In this document: positions 27,348 through 36,349 of the stretch, one piece after another | How positions within the stretch are numbered: position 1 is the first letter of the stretch | Layout of the letters: every line of letters begins with the position of its first letter | NCBI RefSeq assembly: GCF_024172125.1 | Contig: NZ_JAMZEA010000004.1 | Coordinates: forward strand, 434,001 to 498,000 | Source: Actinomadura rupiterrae | Lineage (GTDB): Bacteria; Actinomycetota; Actinomycetes; Streptosporangiales; Streptosporangiaceae | DNA length: 64,000 bases | Reading direction: 5' to 3' | Program-made: the position numbers and the translations under genes | The notes under the pieces: generated by a model | What the model was told of the DNA's origin: nothing | What the model saw: the letters and a program-made list of their open reading frames with translations, nothing else | The model's database searches: none

Positions 27348-27379
27348 GACGGCCCCCGCCTTTGAGGGCGGGGGCCGTC
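27348..27379 (-). terminator. Terminator hairpin of the acyl-CoA dehydrogenase gene
   Basis: GACGGCCCCCGCC and GGCGGGGGCCGTC form a perfect 13-base stem with a six-base loop, about 90 bases after the reverse-strand acyl-CoA dehydrogenase stop. Confidence 0.8.
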
Positions 27380-27465
27380 GTCACCTGTTCCGCGGGAGGC
27401 GGAGCGGGCTCGTAGCTGTCCCGAGCGGGTCCAGAGCGGCCGGGAACGGGGCTGGGGCGGACGGG

Positions 27466-29301
27466 TTAGAAGGCCGCTTCGGCGAGGTCCATCGCGTCGA
27501 GGTTGGTGGCCTCGGTGGCGACGCGGTCGGCGGCGATGCGCGGCAGGACGTTCTGGGCGAAGAACTGCGCGGCGGCGACCTTGCCGGTGTAGAAGGACGT
27601 GTCGGCCTCGGACAGGCCCTCGCCGTCGAGCTTGGCGAGCGCGACCTCGGCCTGGCGGAGCAGCAGCCAGGAGATGACGACGTCGCCCGCGGCGAGCAGG
27701 AAGCGGGACGAGTTCAGGCCGATCTTGTAGAGCTCCTTCGGGTTCTCCATGGAGGAGAGCGCCCACCCGATCATCGGGTTGAGGATGCCCTGCAGGTCGT
27801 CCAGCGCCTTGAGCAGCGCGGCGCGCTCGGCCTTGAGGCGGCCGTTGCCGGCGTCGGACTCGGCGAACGCCTTGATCTCGCCGGCCAGCACCTTCAGCGT
27901 CTCGCCCTGGTCGCGCAGGATCTTGCGGAAGAAGAAGTCCTGGCCCTGGATTGCGGTGGTGCCCTCGTAGAGGGTGTCGATCTTGGAGTCCCGGATGTAC
28001 TGCTCGATCGGGTACTCCTGCAGGAAGCCCGACCCGCCGAGGGTCTGCAGGGACTCCGAGCCGAGCAGCGCGTAGGCGCGCTCGGAGCCGAAGCCCTTGA
28101 CGATCGGCAGCAGCAGGTCGTTGAGCTTCTCGGCGAGCTCGTCCCGCTCGCCGTTGTGCTCGGCGACCTGGACGGCGTCCTGGTAGGACGCGGTCAGCAG
28201 GACCAGGGCGCGCATGCCCTCGGCGTACGCCTTCTGCGTGAGCAGCGAGCGGCGGACGTCGGGGTGGTGGGTGATCGTGACGCGCGGCGCGGTCTTGTCG
28301 GTCATCTGGGTGAGGTCGGCGCCCTGCACGCGCTCCTTGGCGTACTCCAGCGCGTTCAGGTAGCCGGTGGACAGCGTCGCGATGGCCTTGGTGCCGACCA
28401 TCATGCGGGCGTTCTCGATGACCAGGAACATCTGCTTGATGCCGGCGTGCACGTCGCCGACCAGGGTGCCGACGGCGGGGTGCTTCTCGCCGAAGGTGAG
28501 CTCGCAGGTCGTGGAGACCTTCAGGCCCATCTTCTTCTCGACGTTGGTGACGTAGGCGCCGTTGCGCTCGCCGAGCTCGCCGGTCTCCAGGTCCACGTGG
28601 TACTTCGGCACGAGGAACATCGACAGGCCCTTGGTGCCGGGGCCCGCGCCCTCGGGGCGCGCCAGCACCAGGTGGAAGATGTTCTCGGCCATGTCGTGCT
28701 CGGCCGAGGTGATGAAGCGCTTGACGCCCTCGATGTGCCAGGTGCCGTCGGGCTGCTGGATGGCCTTGGCGCGGCCGGCGCCGACGTCGGAGCCGGCGTC
28801 CGGCTCGGTCAGCACCATCGTGGCGCCCCAGCCGCGCTCGATGGCCAGCTCGGCGAACTTCTTCTGCTCGTCCGTGCCGATGGTCCAGAGGAGCTTGGCG
28901 AAGGACGGGCCGCAGCCGAACATGTGGACGGCGGGGTTGGCGCCGAGCACCATCTCGGCGACCGACCAGCAGACCGTGCGGGGGGCGTTGGTGCCGCCGA
29001 GCGCCTCGGGCAGCTCAAGGCGCCACCACTCGGCGTCCATCCAGGTCTTGTAGGACTTCTTGAACGACTCGGGCATGGTGACCGTGCTGGTCGCCGGGTC
29101 GAACACCGGCGGGTTGCGGTCGGCGTCGGTGAAGGACTCCGCGAGCGGGCCCTCGGCGAGGCGGTTGACCTCGTCCAGGATGCTGCGGACGGTGTCCTCG
29201 TCCAGCTCGGCGTACGGGCCGCTGCCGAGCAGGTCCTGGCGGTTGAACACCTCGAAGAGGTTGAACTCCAGGTCCCGGAGGTTGCTCTTGTAGTGCCCCA
29301 T
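27466..29301 (-). CDS. Acyl-CoA dehydrogenase, FadE5-like
   Basis: 611 residues, the same length as the mycobacterial FadE5 type. It starts [19 protein letters not shown]. Flavin and substrate regions are visible: [29 protein letters not shown], and the catalytic-base region [16 protein letters not shown]. It oxidises fatty acyl-CoAs to enoyl-CoAs using FAD, passing electrons to ETF. ATG 29301 has GGAG about eight bases upstream; GTG 29310 is in frame. Two palindromes 45-90 bases upstream look like binding sites for a TetR-type fatty-acid regulator. Confidence 0.94.
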   Translation of the reverse strand: MGHYKSNLRDLEFNLFEVFNRQDLLGSGPYAELDEDTVRSILDEVNRLAEGPLAESFTDADRNPPVFDPATSTVTMPESFKKSYKTWMDAEWWRLELPEALGGTNAPRTVCWSVAEMVLGANPAVHMFGCGPSFAKLLWTIGTDEQKKFAELAIERGWGATMVLTEPDAGSDVGAGRAKAIQQPDGTWHIEGVKRFITSAEHDMAENIFHLVLARPEGAGPGTKGLSMFLVPKYHVDLETGELGERNGAYVTNVEKKMGLKVSTTCELTFGEKHPAVGTLVGDVHAGIKQMFLVIENARMMVGTKAIATLSTGYLNALEYAKERVQGADLTQMTDKTAPRVTITHHPDVRRSLLTQKAYAEGMRALVLLTASYQDAVQVAEHNGERDELAEKLNDLLLPIVKGFGSERAYALLGSESLQTLGGSGFLQEYPIEQYIRDSKIDTLYEGTTAIQGQDFFFRKILRDQGETLKVLAGEIKAFAESDAGNGRLKAERAALLKALDDLQGILNPMIGWALSSMENPKELYKIGLNSSRFLLAAGDVVISWLLLRQAEVALAKLDGEGLSEADTSFYTGKVAAAQFFAQNVLPRIAADRVATEATNLDAMDLAEAAF

Positions 29302-29701
29302 CACGAACACTCCGTGGGTTTCGGCGGCGGCTGGGTGGGCCCCGCATTACGTACTGGTCAGTAACTCGACATCATGCTACCCGCTGGTAACCAGGTGCAA
29401 CCCGCCTCCGGTGGGCGTTTTCTCCCGACTCGCGGGGTGAAGTGACTCACCTCACAACAGCCGGCGGCCGGTCCGCTACTCATCCGCACCACAAAGCGCG
29501 CCGCGTCCCTGTGCAGGCTGCCGGACGGCCCGCCGCCCCGCACGCACAACGCCGCAACCTCTCCTTTGCAACCCCTTGGAGCCGCTGAATCGCCCGCGCC
29601 GGCCCCTGAAAGTGCGGACATGAGAAATCCCCGGCCGGAACAGGCCACATCGGCCGTCCGCTCCGTCCGGGGATTCTCCGGGCGCCGCCTATCCGGTCAG
29701 G
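29302..29701. other. Gap between the acyl-CoA dehydrogenase start and the HTH-membrane gene end
   Basis: About 400 bases. Besides the palindromes it holds AATCCCCGG (29626-29634) paired with CCGGGGATT (29667-29675), probably a terminator for the reverse-strand gene ending at 29702. No gene recognised. Confidence 0.55.
29347..29391. promoter_or_regulatory. Operator-like palindromes upstream of the acyl-CoA dehydrogenase gene
   Basis: TTACGTACTGGTCAGTAA (29347-29364) has TTAC/GTAA arms, and GCTACCCGCTGGTAAC (29376-29391) is a second, weaker copy (TAC-N6-GTA). The spacing and arms resemble TetR-family sites that control fatty-acid degradation in actinobacteria. The regulator is not in this window. 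Confidence 0.5.
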
Positions 29702-30925
29702 TCACGGATACTTCGGCGGCGTGTAGTAGTGGAACTTGTTCGGGTCGTACTTGCTCGCCTCCTTGCGCGGGTCGAAACCCCCGGCAGGCTGCTGCGGCTG
29801 CTGAGTCGGAATCTTGAACGTCGGCGGCTGGTCCGGGTTGTTCGCCGTCTGCGTGTCGCCCCCGGCCGTGGAAGGCGAATTCCCCGCCGGGCTCTTCTTC
29901 CCCGGCGCGCTCCCGGACGGCGTCGGACCCTTCGGGCCGCTGCCGCCGCCCTGATTACCGATCCCCGGCGCATTCCCGGACGGGCCCGAACTCCCCGCGC
30001 CGGGCAGGACCGTCCCCGACGAAGAACCACCGGACGGCGAAACCGCGGCGCCGGGCGGCGATTCCGAACGCGTGCCGCCATTCATATGCGCGGGCATGAG
30101 GCCCCAAACGGCGGCCGCGCCGATCACCGCGCCGAGAACGGCCGTGACAATCGGCACAGGACGCGCCTTGGGCCGCCTTTGCTGTGTCTTCCGCAACCCC
30201 AGGCGCGCCTTTCGCGGCCTGAAGCGCCCGCCTCGTCCGGACGGCAGGACGGTCGCTCCGGATTCCGCCGTCAACACGACCATCCGCGTGGCCGGGCCCT
30301 CGAAGGCGTCCTCCTCTGCCACGGCCCGGCGCACCACGCCCGCGACCGCCGCCGCCCCCGCGCCCAGACCTCCGATTCCGGACGCGGCCGCCGCATCGCC
30401 GAACACTCGGGGACGGGGCGGGGCCAAGCCAGGCGCCTCGGCGTCGAAGACCAATGGAGCTGGTTCTGCGGTGAGGTCTGGCGCGTCCGGCGCTTCGACG
30501 TCGGCGCCGGACGGCGACGGCGGGACGGACGCGGCGTCCGGGTCAGGGGCGGGGGCGGGGGCGGGTTCCGTGTCCGGGGACGGGGTCGAGAGGGTCTGGA
30601 GGGTTTCGGTCCAGGGGGCCAGGTCGGCCGCGATCTCGGCCTCGGGGACGCCGTGGGCGCGGAGGCAGGCGGTGACGAAGGCCGTCACGAACGCGTGCCG
30701 CGGCGGGTTTGGCAGGCGCTTGCCGTTGAGGTTGTCCGAAATCGTGCTCACCGGGAGCACGTCGGCGGGCGGACGGCCCGGGACCTCGACCGTCCCGGCG
30801 AGCCGCGTCAGGGTCCGCAGCGACGGCTGGCCCGCCCAGGCGCGGAGGCGCTGGAGCGCGTGCAGGAACTCGGCCGCGGTGGCCGCCGACCGGGGGTCGG
30901 GTCGCCGTTCGATATCGGCGTCCAA
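29702..30925 (-). CDS. HTH protein with one membrane helix and a Ser/Gly/Pro-rich outside tail
   Basis: 407 residues. The N-terminal 100 residues are an actinobacterial XRE-like domain (AAEFLHALQRLRAWAGQPSL, RTLTRLAG, VSTISDNLNGKRLPNPPRHA). An Ala/Pro/Asp-rich linker follows, then a basic patch (RKARLGLRKTQQRRPKARP), one hydrophobic helix at about 253-275 (VPIVTAVLGAVIGAAAVWGL), and a disordered tail ending FHYYTPPKYP. By the positive-inside rule the DNA-binding part is cytoplasmic. The start is TTG 30925: GGGAGGAG lies seven bases upstream and the frame beyond it, open to 31072, has no domain. It diverges from the giant proline-rich protein, a possible target. Confidence 0.78.
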   Translation of the reverse strand: MDADIERRPDPRSAATAAEFLHALQRLRAWAGQPSLRTLTRLAGTVEVPGRPPADVLPVSTISDNLNGKRLPNPPRHAFVTAFVTACLRAHGVPEAEIAADLAPWTETLQTLSTPSPDTEPAPAPAPDPDAASVPPSPSGADVEAPDAPDLTAEPAPLVFDAEAPGLAPPRPRVFGDAAAASGIGGLGAGAAAVAGVVRRAVAEEDAFEGPATRMVVLTAESGATVLPSGRGGRFRPRKARLGLRKTQQRRPKARPVPIVTAVLGAVIGAAAVWGLMPAHMNGGTRSESPPGAAVSPSGGSSSGTVLPGAGSSGPSGNAPGIGNQGGGSGPKGPTPSGSAPGKKSPAGNSPSTAGGDTQTANNPDQPPTFKIPTQQPQQPAGGFDPRKEASKYDPNKFHYYTPPKYP

Positions 30926-31089
30926 GGTGGGTCTCCTCCCGAAGTCCGGCACTCTCGGGTGATTCGTCCCGCGAAGGACAGCACATCGCATAGATCGACT
31001 GCGGACAAGGGCCTCCCGCGCGCGTCGCACCGTCCGGATCCGTCCGGACGGGCCGGAGGTGTTGCCGGACACGCACCCGGACAGATCGG
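30926..31089. promoter_or_regulatory. Divergent promoter region
   Basis: 164 bases between the HTH-membrane gene and the proline-rich protein gene. Several GTCCGGA-type palindromic words occur (CCGGATCCGTCCGGACGG near 31030). The GGGAGGAG ribosome site of the reverse gene is at its left edge. Confidence 0.5.
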
Positions 31090-34011
31090 GTGAAGCACAT
31101 GATCCACATCGTCCGAGTGGGCCTCACCACGATCGGGGCCCTCTTCTTCACCGTGCTCGGCGGTCTGGCCTACGACGCGATGACGGCCCACGCGGCGCAC
31201 GCCGAGGTGAGCGGACACCATCCGCCGCCGGTCTGCGCCGTCCGGCCCGGATTCGTCCAGGCGCAGAACTGCCGGCCACCGCACCTCACCCCACCCCGGA
31301 CCGACTTCACCCCTGCCCGGACCGACTTCACTCCCGGCCGGGCCGACTTCACCCCCGGGCGGACCGACTTCACGCGTGGCCGGGTCGGCTTCACGCCCGG
31401 CCGGGTCCACTTCACGCGTGGCCAGGTTCACTTCACGCGCGATCGGGTCGGATTTGCGCGCGAGCGGGTCGGGCGCGGCGAGAAGCGGCAGTTCCGGCTT
31501 TCGAAGCCCGGGGCGCTTCCGGCGAAGACCGCGCCGAAGCGGCCGTGTTCGGCGGCGTACTGGTGGCTTCGGTGCCACGGGTCGCTGCCCGGCCTGCCCC
31601 AGTTGCCCTCGGCGGACAGGCCGCATCTCCTGCCGGCGCCGAACCCCTCGCACGTCGTGCCGATGCCGATGCCCGCGCCCGGCCGGACGACCCCTGGCGA
31701 CCGCCGGACACCGTCCGCCGGACAGCCGAAGACTCAGCCCCAGCCGACCACGAACCCCGGTCCGGTTCGTCCGGTTCCGCCGGACGGGCGGGACGTGGTC
31801 CTGATGAACGCGTCCGGACCTCTGCCGAACGGAGCTCCCGACCCGTCCGGGATGCCGCCGTCGTCAGGGGCGCCGAACTCGGCTAGTCCGGTCGGCGCGT
31901 CCGGTCCGATGGGCGCGTCCGGACGGCCCGGAAAGGGCAAGGGGAAGCGGAAGGGCTCCCAGCCGCCGGCGCGGCAGCAGCCGCCCAATCCGCCTGCGCC
32001 GCAACCGCCGTCCGGTTCGCCTGCACCCGATGAAGAGCAGAAGAAGCCGCCGCTGTCCAAGCGGGCCAAGAACGCGTACAAGCGCTTCTGGTGGGAGAAC
32101 GCGTGGTGGGACAACGCACCCGCACCCGGTGCCGGACTTCGCCTGGACGACCCGTTCTACCGGGAGAAGCTGATCGCGCAGATCATCGCCCAGCGCCTCC
32201 AGAAATGGGCTGAAGGCGGAACGGACGTCGAGCATCCGCGCGGAATCAGCACCGGCACGCTTTTCAAGGCGCTCGTCGAGGACGGCAACGCCTATCGGAA
32301 GGGGATGCTGCGCAAGAACTACAAGAAGCTGCTCAGCAAGGCCAAGCTGAACGTCCACGACCGGCGGGTGGATTTCAACCGGGCCGAGCGTTCCGGCGAC
32401 CAGAAGGCCGTCGAAGAAGCCCGGAAGGCGCTCACTGCCGCCGAAGACCACCTGAAGGCGCTGGAGAAGATCGAGCGCGAGTGGCTCCGGTACAACCGGG
32501 ACGAGCGGAGGAAGGAGCGGGGGAAGAAGCCCGCACCCAAGCCGGGGAAGAACACCAAGGGGCCCGGCAAGAAGGGCAACTCCGGTAAGGGGAAGAAGGG
32601 CGGCTCGTCGCCGAAGGGGAACTCGGGCAAGCCCACGAACAAGGCGCCCGCCATCCCGGGACTGCCCGGCGCGCCCAACGGTCCGCTCATGCCCGGCGAC
32701 CCGTTCAAGCAGGCCCCCCAGGCGCCGCAGATTCCGCAGACCCCCGGACGCAAGGTCCCGGGCAAGAAGCCGTCCGTACCGGGACGTCCCGCGCAGCCGA
32801 ACCAGCCCGCGCAGCCGAACCAACCCGGACAGCCAAGCCAGCCCGGACAGCCGAGCCAACCCGGACAGCCGTCGCGCCCCGGACAGCCGAACCGGCCCGG
32901 ACAGCCGAACCAGCCTGGGCAGACTCCGGCGCCGCACAAGCCCGGACGGCCCGGACAGCCCGGACAGGATCCTGGGGGCCGTCCGGATCACTCCAAGCCC
33001 GAGCAGCCGAGCCCGGCTCCGGACAATCCCGCCCCGCAGCCGGCGCCCGCCCCGGCCCCAGCGCCGGACAATGCGCCGCAGGTCCCGTCCGACCCGGCTC
33101 CGGTCACCCCGACCGACCCCGCGCCCGCCAACCCGGACGCCCCGGCCCCAGCCCCGGCACCAGCCCCAGCTCCGGCTCCGGCTCCGGCTCCGGCCAATCC
33201 GGACATGCCGGCGCCCGCGCCCGCCAATCCGCCGAGCCCCAACACCAAGCCTCAGCGGCCGCTGCCCTGGGAGGACCCGCCGCGGCCTCCCGGCCAGTAC
33301 CAGGGCGCGCCCAAGAAGCTCACTCCGGAAGAGGAGTGGCGGAGCTGGTACAGCCTCAACTGCATGGCATCCACCCACAGCTGCGATGAGGGTCCGCCGC
33401 CCGGGATGTTCCCCTACCCGCCCGCCGAGGGGGAGTTCGAGGGCCCGAAGACGCCCGGCGCACCGAAGGCTCCGCCGGTCCCCAGGGTTCCGTCCGCGCC
33501 CCGGATCCCGCTGATCATCCCGGAGTTCGCGTCACGGCCCGCCCCACCGAAGCGCGACCAACCGGCCCCGGCTCCGGCCCCGGCGCCGCGCCCCGCTCCC
33601 CAGCCGTCCAGGCCGCACCACTACGGCTCCGGCACCAGCCCCAACAGCGTCAATCCCGACCACGACAACAGCTCGCCCAAGCCGGACGGCAACGGCAACG
33701 ACGGCAACCGGCTGGGGGAAGGCAGCCACAACGACCACGATCCGGCGCCCTCGGGCCCCGGGCCGTCCGACAACACCCCGCCGTCCACCGGCGGAGGCGG
33801 CGGCAGCCCGGGCAACGGAGGCGGCGGCAACCCCGGCAACGGTGGCGGCGGGTCCGGTGACGGCGACGGCAGCGGCCCCGGGAACGGCGGCGGTTCGCCC
33901 GACAGCAGCAGCCCCGACCCCGGCCCCGACAACGGCCCCGGACATCTGGACAAGCTCGATCCCGACCCCGGCCCGTCCCACAGCACACCCGACCCGAGCA
34001 CGAGAGTCTGA
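31090..34011 (+). CDS. Giant proline-rich secreted protein with heptapeptide and collagen-like repeats
   Basis: 973 residues, no family recognised. GTG 31090 (or ATG 31099) starts a signal-like segment (VGLTTIGALFFTVLGGLAYD). Residues 70-127 are eight tandem heptapeptides of the form R-T-D-F-T-P-G (also RVHFTRG, RVGFTPG). At about 320-480 is the only folded-looking part: aromatic (KRFWWENAWWDN) then helical and Lys/Arg-rich (KAVEEARKALTAAEDHLKAL). Next come PGQPSQPGQP/PNQPGQP repeats, PAPAPAP runs and a Gly/Asp-rich C-terminus with NGGGGNPGN. Cys pairs (PVCAVRPGFVQAQNC, RPCSAAYWWLRC, LNCMASTHSC) suggest disulfides outside the cell. No sortase signal or second membrane helix. A wall-associated or matrix-like structural role is a guess. 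Ends at a strong hairpin. Confidence 0.75.
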   Translation: MKHMIHIVRVGLTTIGALFFTVLGGLAYDAMTAHAAHAEVSGHHPPPVCAVRPGFVQAQNCRPPHLTPPRTDFTPARTDFTPGRADFTPGRTDFTRGRVGFTPGRVHFTRGQVHFTRDRVGFARERVGRGEKRQFRLSKPGALPAKTAPKRPCSAAYWWLRCHGSLPGLPQLPSADRPHLLPAPNPSHVVPMPMPAPGRTTPGDRRTPSAGQPKTQPQPTTNPGPVRPVPPDGRDVVLMNASGPLPNGAPDPSGMPPSSGAPNSASPVGASGPMGASGRPGKGKGKRKGSQPPARQQPPNPPAPQPPSGSPAPDEEQKKPPLSKRAKNAYKRFWWENAWWDNAPAPGAGLRLDDPFYREKLIAQIIAQRLQKWAEGGTDVEHPRGISTGTLFKALVEDGNAYRKGMLRKNYKKLLSKAKLNVHDRRVDFNRAERSGDQKAVEEARKALTAAEDHLKALEKIEREWLRYNRDERRKERGKKPAPKPGKNTKGPGKKGNSGKGKKGGSSPKGNSGKPTNKAPAIPGLPGAPNGPLMPGDPFKQAPQAPQIPQTPGRKVPGKKPSVPGRPAQPNQPAQPNQPGQPSQPGQPSQPGQPSRPGQPNRPGQPNQPGQTPAPHKPGRPGQPGQDPGGRPDHSKPEQPSPAPDNPAPQPAPAPAPAPDNAPQVPSDPAPVTPTDPAPANPDAPAPAPAPAPAPAPAPAPANPDMPAPAPANPPSPNTKPQRPLPWEDPPRPPGQYQGAPKKLTPEEEWRSWYSLNCMASTHSCDEGPPPGMFPYPPAEGEFEGPKTPGAPKAPPVPRVPSAPRIPLIIPEFASRPAPPKRDQPAPAPAPAPRPAPQPSRPHHYGSGTSPNSVNPDHDNSSPKPDGNGNDGNRLGEGSHNDHDPAPSGPGPSDNTPPSTGGGGGSPGNGGGGNPGNGGGGSGDGDGSGPGNGGGSPDSSSPDPGPDNGPGHLDKLDPDPGPSHSTPDPSTRV
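31297..31470 (+). repeat. Eight 21-bp repeats encoding RTDFTPG-type heptapeptides
   Basis: Consecutive 21-base units such as CGGACCGACTTCACCCCTG and variants. Conserved positions are Arg, Phe and Thr; the last copies diverge to RVGFARE. Confidence 0.85.
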
Positions 34012-34028
34012 GAGACGAGTCACCTCAC

Positions 34029-34059
34029 GGAGGCCCGCGCCCGCCCGGCGCGGGCCTCC
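34029..34059 (+). terminator. Terminator hairpin after the proline-rich protein gene
   Basis: GGAGGCCCGCGCC and GGCGCGGGCCTCC form a 13-base stem with a five-base loop, 17 bases past the stop codon. Confidence 0.8.
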
Positions 34060-34137
34060 GGCCGTTCCGCGACCCCGGCCGTACGCGACCTCGGCCGTAC
34101 CGCGACCCCGGCCGTCCCGCGGCACCGGCCGTTTCGC
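34059..34137. repeat. Short tandem repeats, 16-17 bp unit
   Basis: About four and a half copies of CGGCCGTACCGCGACCC-type units directly after the terminator. Noncoding; adds to the roughly 270-base gap before the SMR gene, in which no gene is seen. Confidence 0.75.
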
Positions 34138-34280
34138 CAGGAACAAGCCCCTCAGCTCGGGCGTTCCTCCAAGCGAGGGCAGAAACTGAGCAAAGCCCTC
34201 CCGGACGAGGAGCGCGCCGTACCCGGCAGGCAAAGACGACGCGTCAGCAATGGCAGTCGTCAACGTCCGGGAGTCGGATC

Positions 34281-34607
34281 ATGGCTTGGGTCCTCATCGT
34301 CGTCGCGGGTCTCCTTGAGGTCGTCATGGCCTCGTGCCTGAAGCTCAGCAAGGGCTTCAGCGAACTGTGGCCGTCCGTCGGCTTCGTCCTCTTCGCCGTC
34401 GCGAGCTTCGGCCTGCTCAGCCTCGCCCTCAAGAACCTGGACGTCGGCACCGCCTACGCCGTCTGGACGGGCATCGGCGCGGTCGGCACGGCCACCGTCG
34501 GCATCGTCGCGATGGGCGACAGCGCCTCCCCGCTCCGCATCGGCGCGCTCGCGCTCATCGTGATCGGCATCATCGGCCTGAACCTCACCGGCTCCAACGC
34601 GCACTGA
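34281..34607 (+). CDS. SMR-family small multidrug/guanidinium exporter
   Basis: 108 residues with four hydrophobic helices. WVLIVVAGLLEVVMASCLKL carries the membrane Glu (E13-type) that binds cation or proton, and GTAYAVWTGIGAVGTATVGI is the family signature. SMR dimers export quaternary ammonium compounds or guanidinium by proton exchange; the sequence around the Glu is more SugE/Gdx-like than EmrE-like, which I hold loosely. ATG 34281 follows GGGAG. The last codons lie inside a triplicated 37-39 bp repeat. Confidence 0.92.
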   Translation: MAWVLIVVAGLLEVVMASCLKLSKGFSELWPSVGFVLFAVASFGLLSLALKNLDVGTAYAVWTGIGAVGTATVGIVAMGDSASPLRIGALALIVIGIIGLNLTGSNAH

Positions 34608-34695
34608 CCGACGCGCGGAAACCTCACCGGCTCCAACGCACACTGACCCCGCGCGGAACCTCACCGGCTCCAACGCGCACTGACCGACGCGCGGG
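34581..34695 (+). repeat. Triplicated C-terminal end of the SMR gene
   Basis: AACCTCACCGGCTCCAACGC plus CACTGACCGACGCGCGG occurs three times in tandem (34581-34619, 34620-34656, 34657-34695). The first copy encodes NLTGSNAH and the stop; the other two lie beyond the stop. Each copy keeps the TGA. Confidence 0.92.
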
Positions 34696-34741
34696 ACCGA
34701 TCAGGGAACCTGGAGATCATGCCGGGCGTCTAACCCTCGCG

Positions 34742-36202
34742 ATGAGCGAGCCCCCTGGACTGACGCCCGCGGAGCGCCGCGTGTGGCATGCGTTCCCGAC
34801 CGGCGCGGAGATCGTGTTCGGTGACGACCGTCCGACCGGGCCCGACCCGGACCGGACGGTCCGGGCGCACGTGATCAACCAGCTGCTGCTCGGCGGCGGG
34901 GACACCCGGGACGGGTTCGTCGCGGCGGTCCGGGTCCGCGGGGCCTACGTGATCGGGCGCCTCAATCTCACCGGCGGACGCGTCCTGCACGAGCTGGACC
35001 TGAGCTTCTGCCGCATCGTCGAGGAGCCGTCCTTCACCAACTGCAGGACCGGCGCGATCCGCCTCACCGACTGCAAGCTGCCGGGAATGGACGCGGGCGG
35101 CCTCCGCGCGGACGGCGCGGTCAGCCTGTCCCGGTCGGAGATCGACGGCGGGATCCGGCTGCCGCGCGCGCAGCTGCTCGGCGGGTTCCGGATGAACGAG
35201 ACGGTGATCACCGAGACCGACCCGGAGACGTGGGCGGTGTTCAGCGGCGGGATGGTCGTCGACGGCGGGTTCTTCGCCCGGAACGCGACGTTCGAGGGCG
35301 GTGTCCGGCTGGTCGGGGCGCGGATGAACGGCGGGCTCTTCCTGGAGGGCACGACCGTCCGGAACCCGGGGCGGCTGTCGCTCGACGGCGAGAACATCGT
35401 GGTGCAGGACGCCGCGGAGCTGTCGAAGGGGTTCCGCTCCGAGGGGACGGTCCGGCTCCGCAACGCGCGCGTCAACGGGACGCTGTCGTTCGACGGGTCC
35501 GTCCTGGACTCGACCGATCCGGGCAGGCTCGCGCTGCACGGCTCGCACATGGTCGTGGACGAGCTGCTGATGAACCTCGCCGAGCCGATCGAGGGCCGGC
35601 TGTCGCTGTCGTTCTCGCGGATCGACGTGCTGATGGACAAGCCGCGGATCTGGCCCGCGGAGGTCTACCTCGACGGGCTCGTCTACCAGTCGCTGCGCGG
35701 CCCGGCGACGCCGAAGGACCGGCTGAGCTGGGTGTCCCGGGACCCGCAGTTCCACCTGCAGCCGTACGAGCAGCTCGCGTCCTGGTACCACGGGATCGGG
35801 CACGACGACGTGGCGCGCAAGGTGCAGCTGGCGAAGCTGCGGGCGCGGCGGCGACGGCTCGGGCCGGTCGCGCGCGCCTGGAGCATCCTGCTCGACTGGA
35901 CGGTCGGCTTCGGCTACCGGCCGTGGCTGGCGTTCGCGTGGTTCGCCGCGCTCGTCGCGTTCGGGACGGTGGTCTTCTCGGCCGACCCGCCGCATCCGAT
36001 CAAGGACAACGTGGAGAAGCCGCACTACCACGCCCTGGTCTACAGCCTCGACCTGCTCATCCCGCTGGACTCGTTCGGGCTGCAGAGCTCGTACGACCCG
36101 GTCAACTGGACGCGCTGGGTGGCGTACTCGCTCGTCGCGTCCGGCTGGGTGCTCGCGACCGCGCTGATCGCCGGCGTCACCCGCGTCCTCCGCCCCGAAT
36201 GA
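34742..36202 (+). CDS. Beta-helix (pentapeptide-like repeat) membrane protein, paralog 2
   Basis: 486 residues. The cap LTPAERRVWHAFPTGAEIVF with DRTVRAHVINQLLLGG matches that of the protein at 12459. Degenerate repeats (VRGAYVIGRLNLTGGRV, ARMNGGLFLEGTTV, ARVNGTLSFDGS) should make a shorter beta helix. The linker QPYEQLASWYHGIGHDDVAR precedes membrane helices near 393-412 and 459-483 with YSLDLLIPLDSFGL between. Same unknown function as paralog 1, about 20 kb away. ATG 34742 is chosen by match to the paralog; the ribosome site is poor. Confidence 0.8.
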   Translation: MSEPPGLTPAERRVWHAFPTGAEIVFGDDRPTGPDPDRTVRAHVINQLLLGGGDTRDGFVAAVRVRGAYVIGRLNLTGGRVLHELDLSFCRIVEEPSFTNCRTGAIRLTDCKLPGMDAGGLRADGAVSLSRSEIDGGIRLPRAQLLGGFRMNETVITETDPETWAVFSGGMVVDGGFFARNATFEGGVRLVGARMNGGLFLEGTTVRNPGRLSLDGENIVVQDAAELSKGFRSEGTVRLRNARVNGTLSFDGSVLDSTDPGRLALHGSHMVVDELLMNLAEPIEGRLSLSFSRIDVLMDKPRIWPAEVYLDGLVYQSLRGPATPKDRLSWVSRDPQFHLQPYEQLASWYHGIGHDDVARKVQLAKLRARRRRLGPVARAWSILLDWTVGFGYRPWLAFAWFAALVAFGTVVFSADPPHPIKDNVEKPHYHALVYSLDLLIPLDSFGLQSSYDPVNWTRWVAYSLVASGWVLATALIAGVTRVLRPE

Positions 36203-36349
36203 CCCCGCGCCGACGGCAGGGCCCGCGGGGCGGTTTCGGACGGGCCGGATGAACCGGGGGTGAAACCGGTCCGACCGGATCGGCCACCCCGGCAACAAAA
36301 GTCGCGCGGGCCGCGTCGATCATGTTGAGTGGGGACCGAGGGGAGAGTC

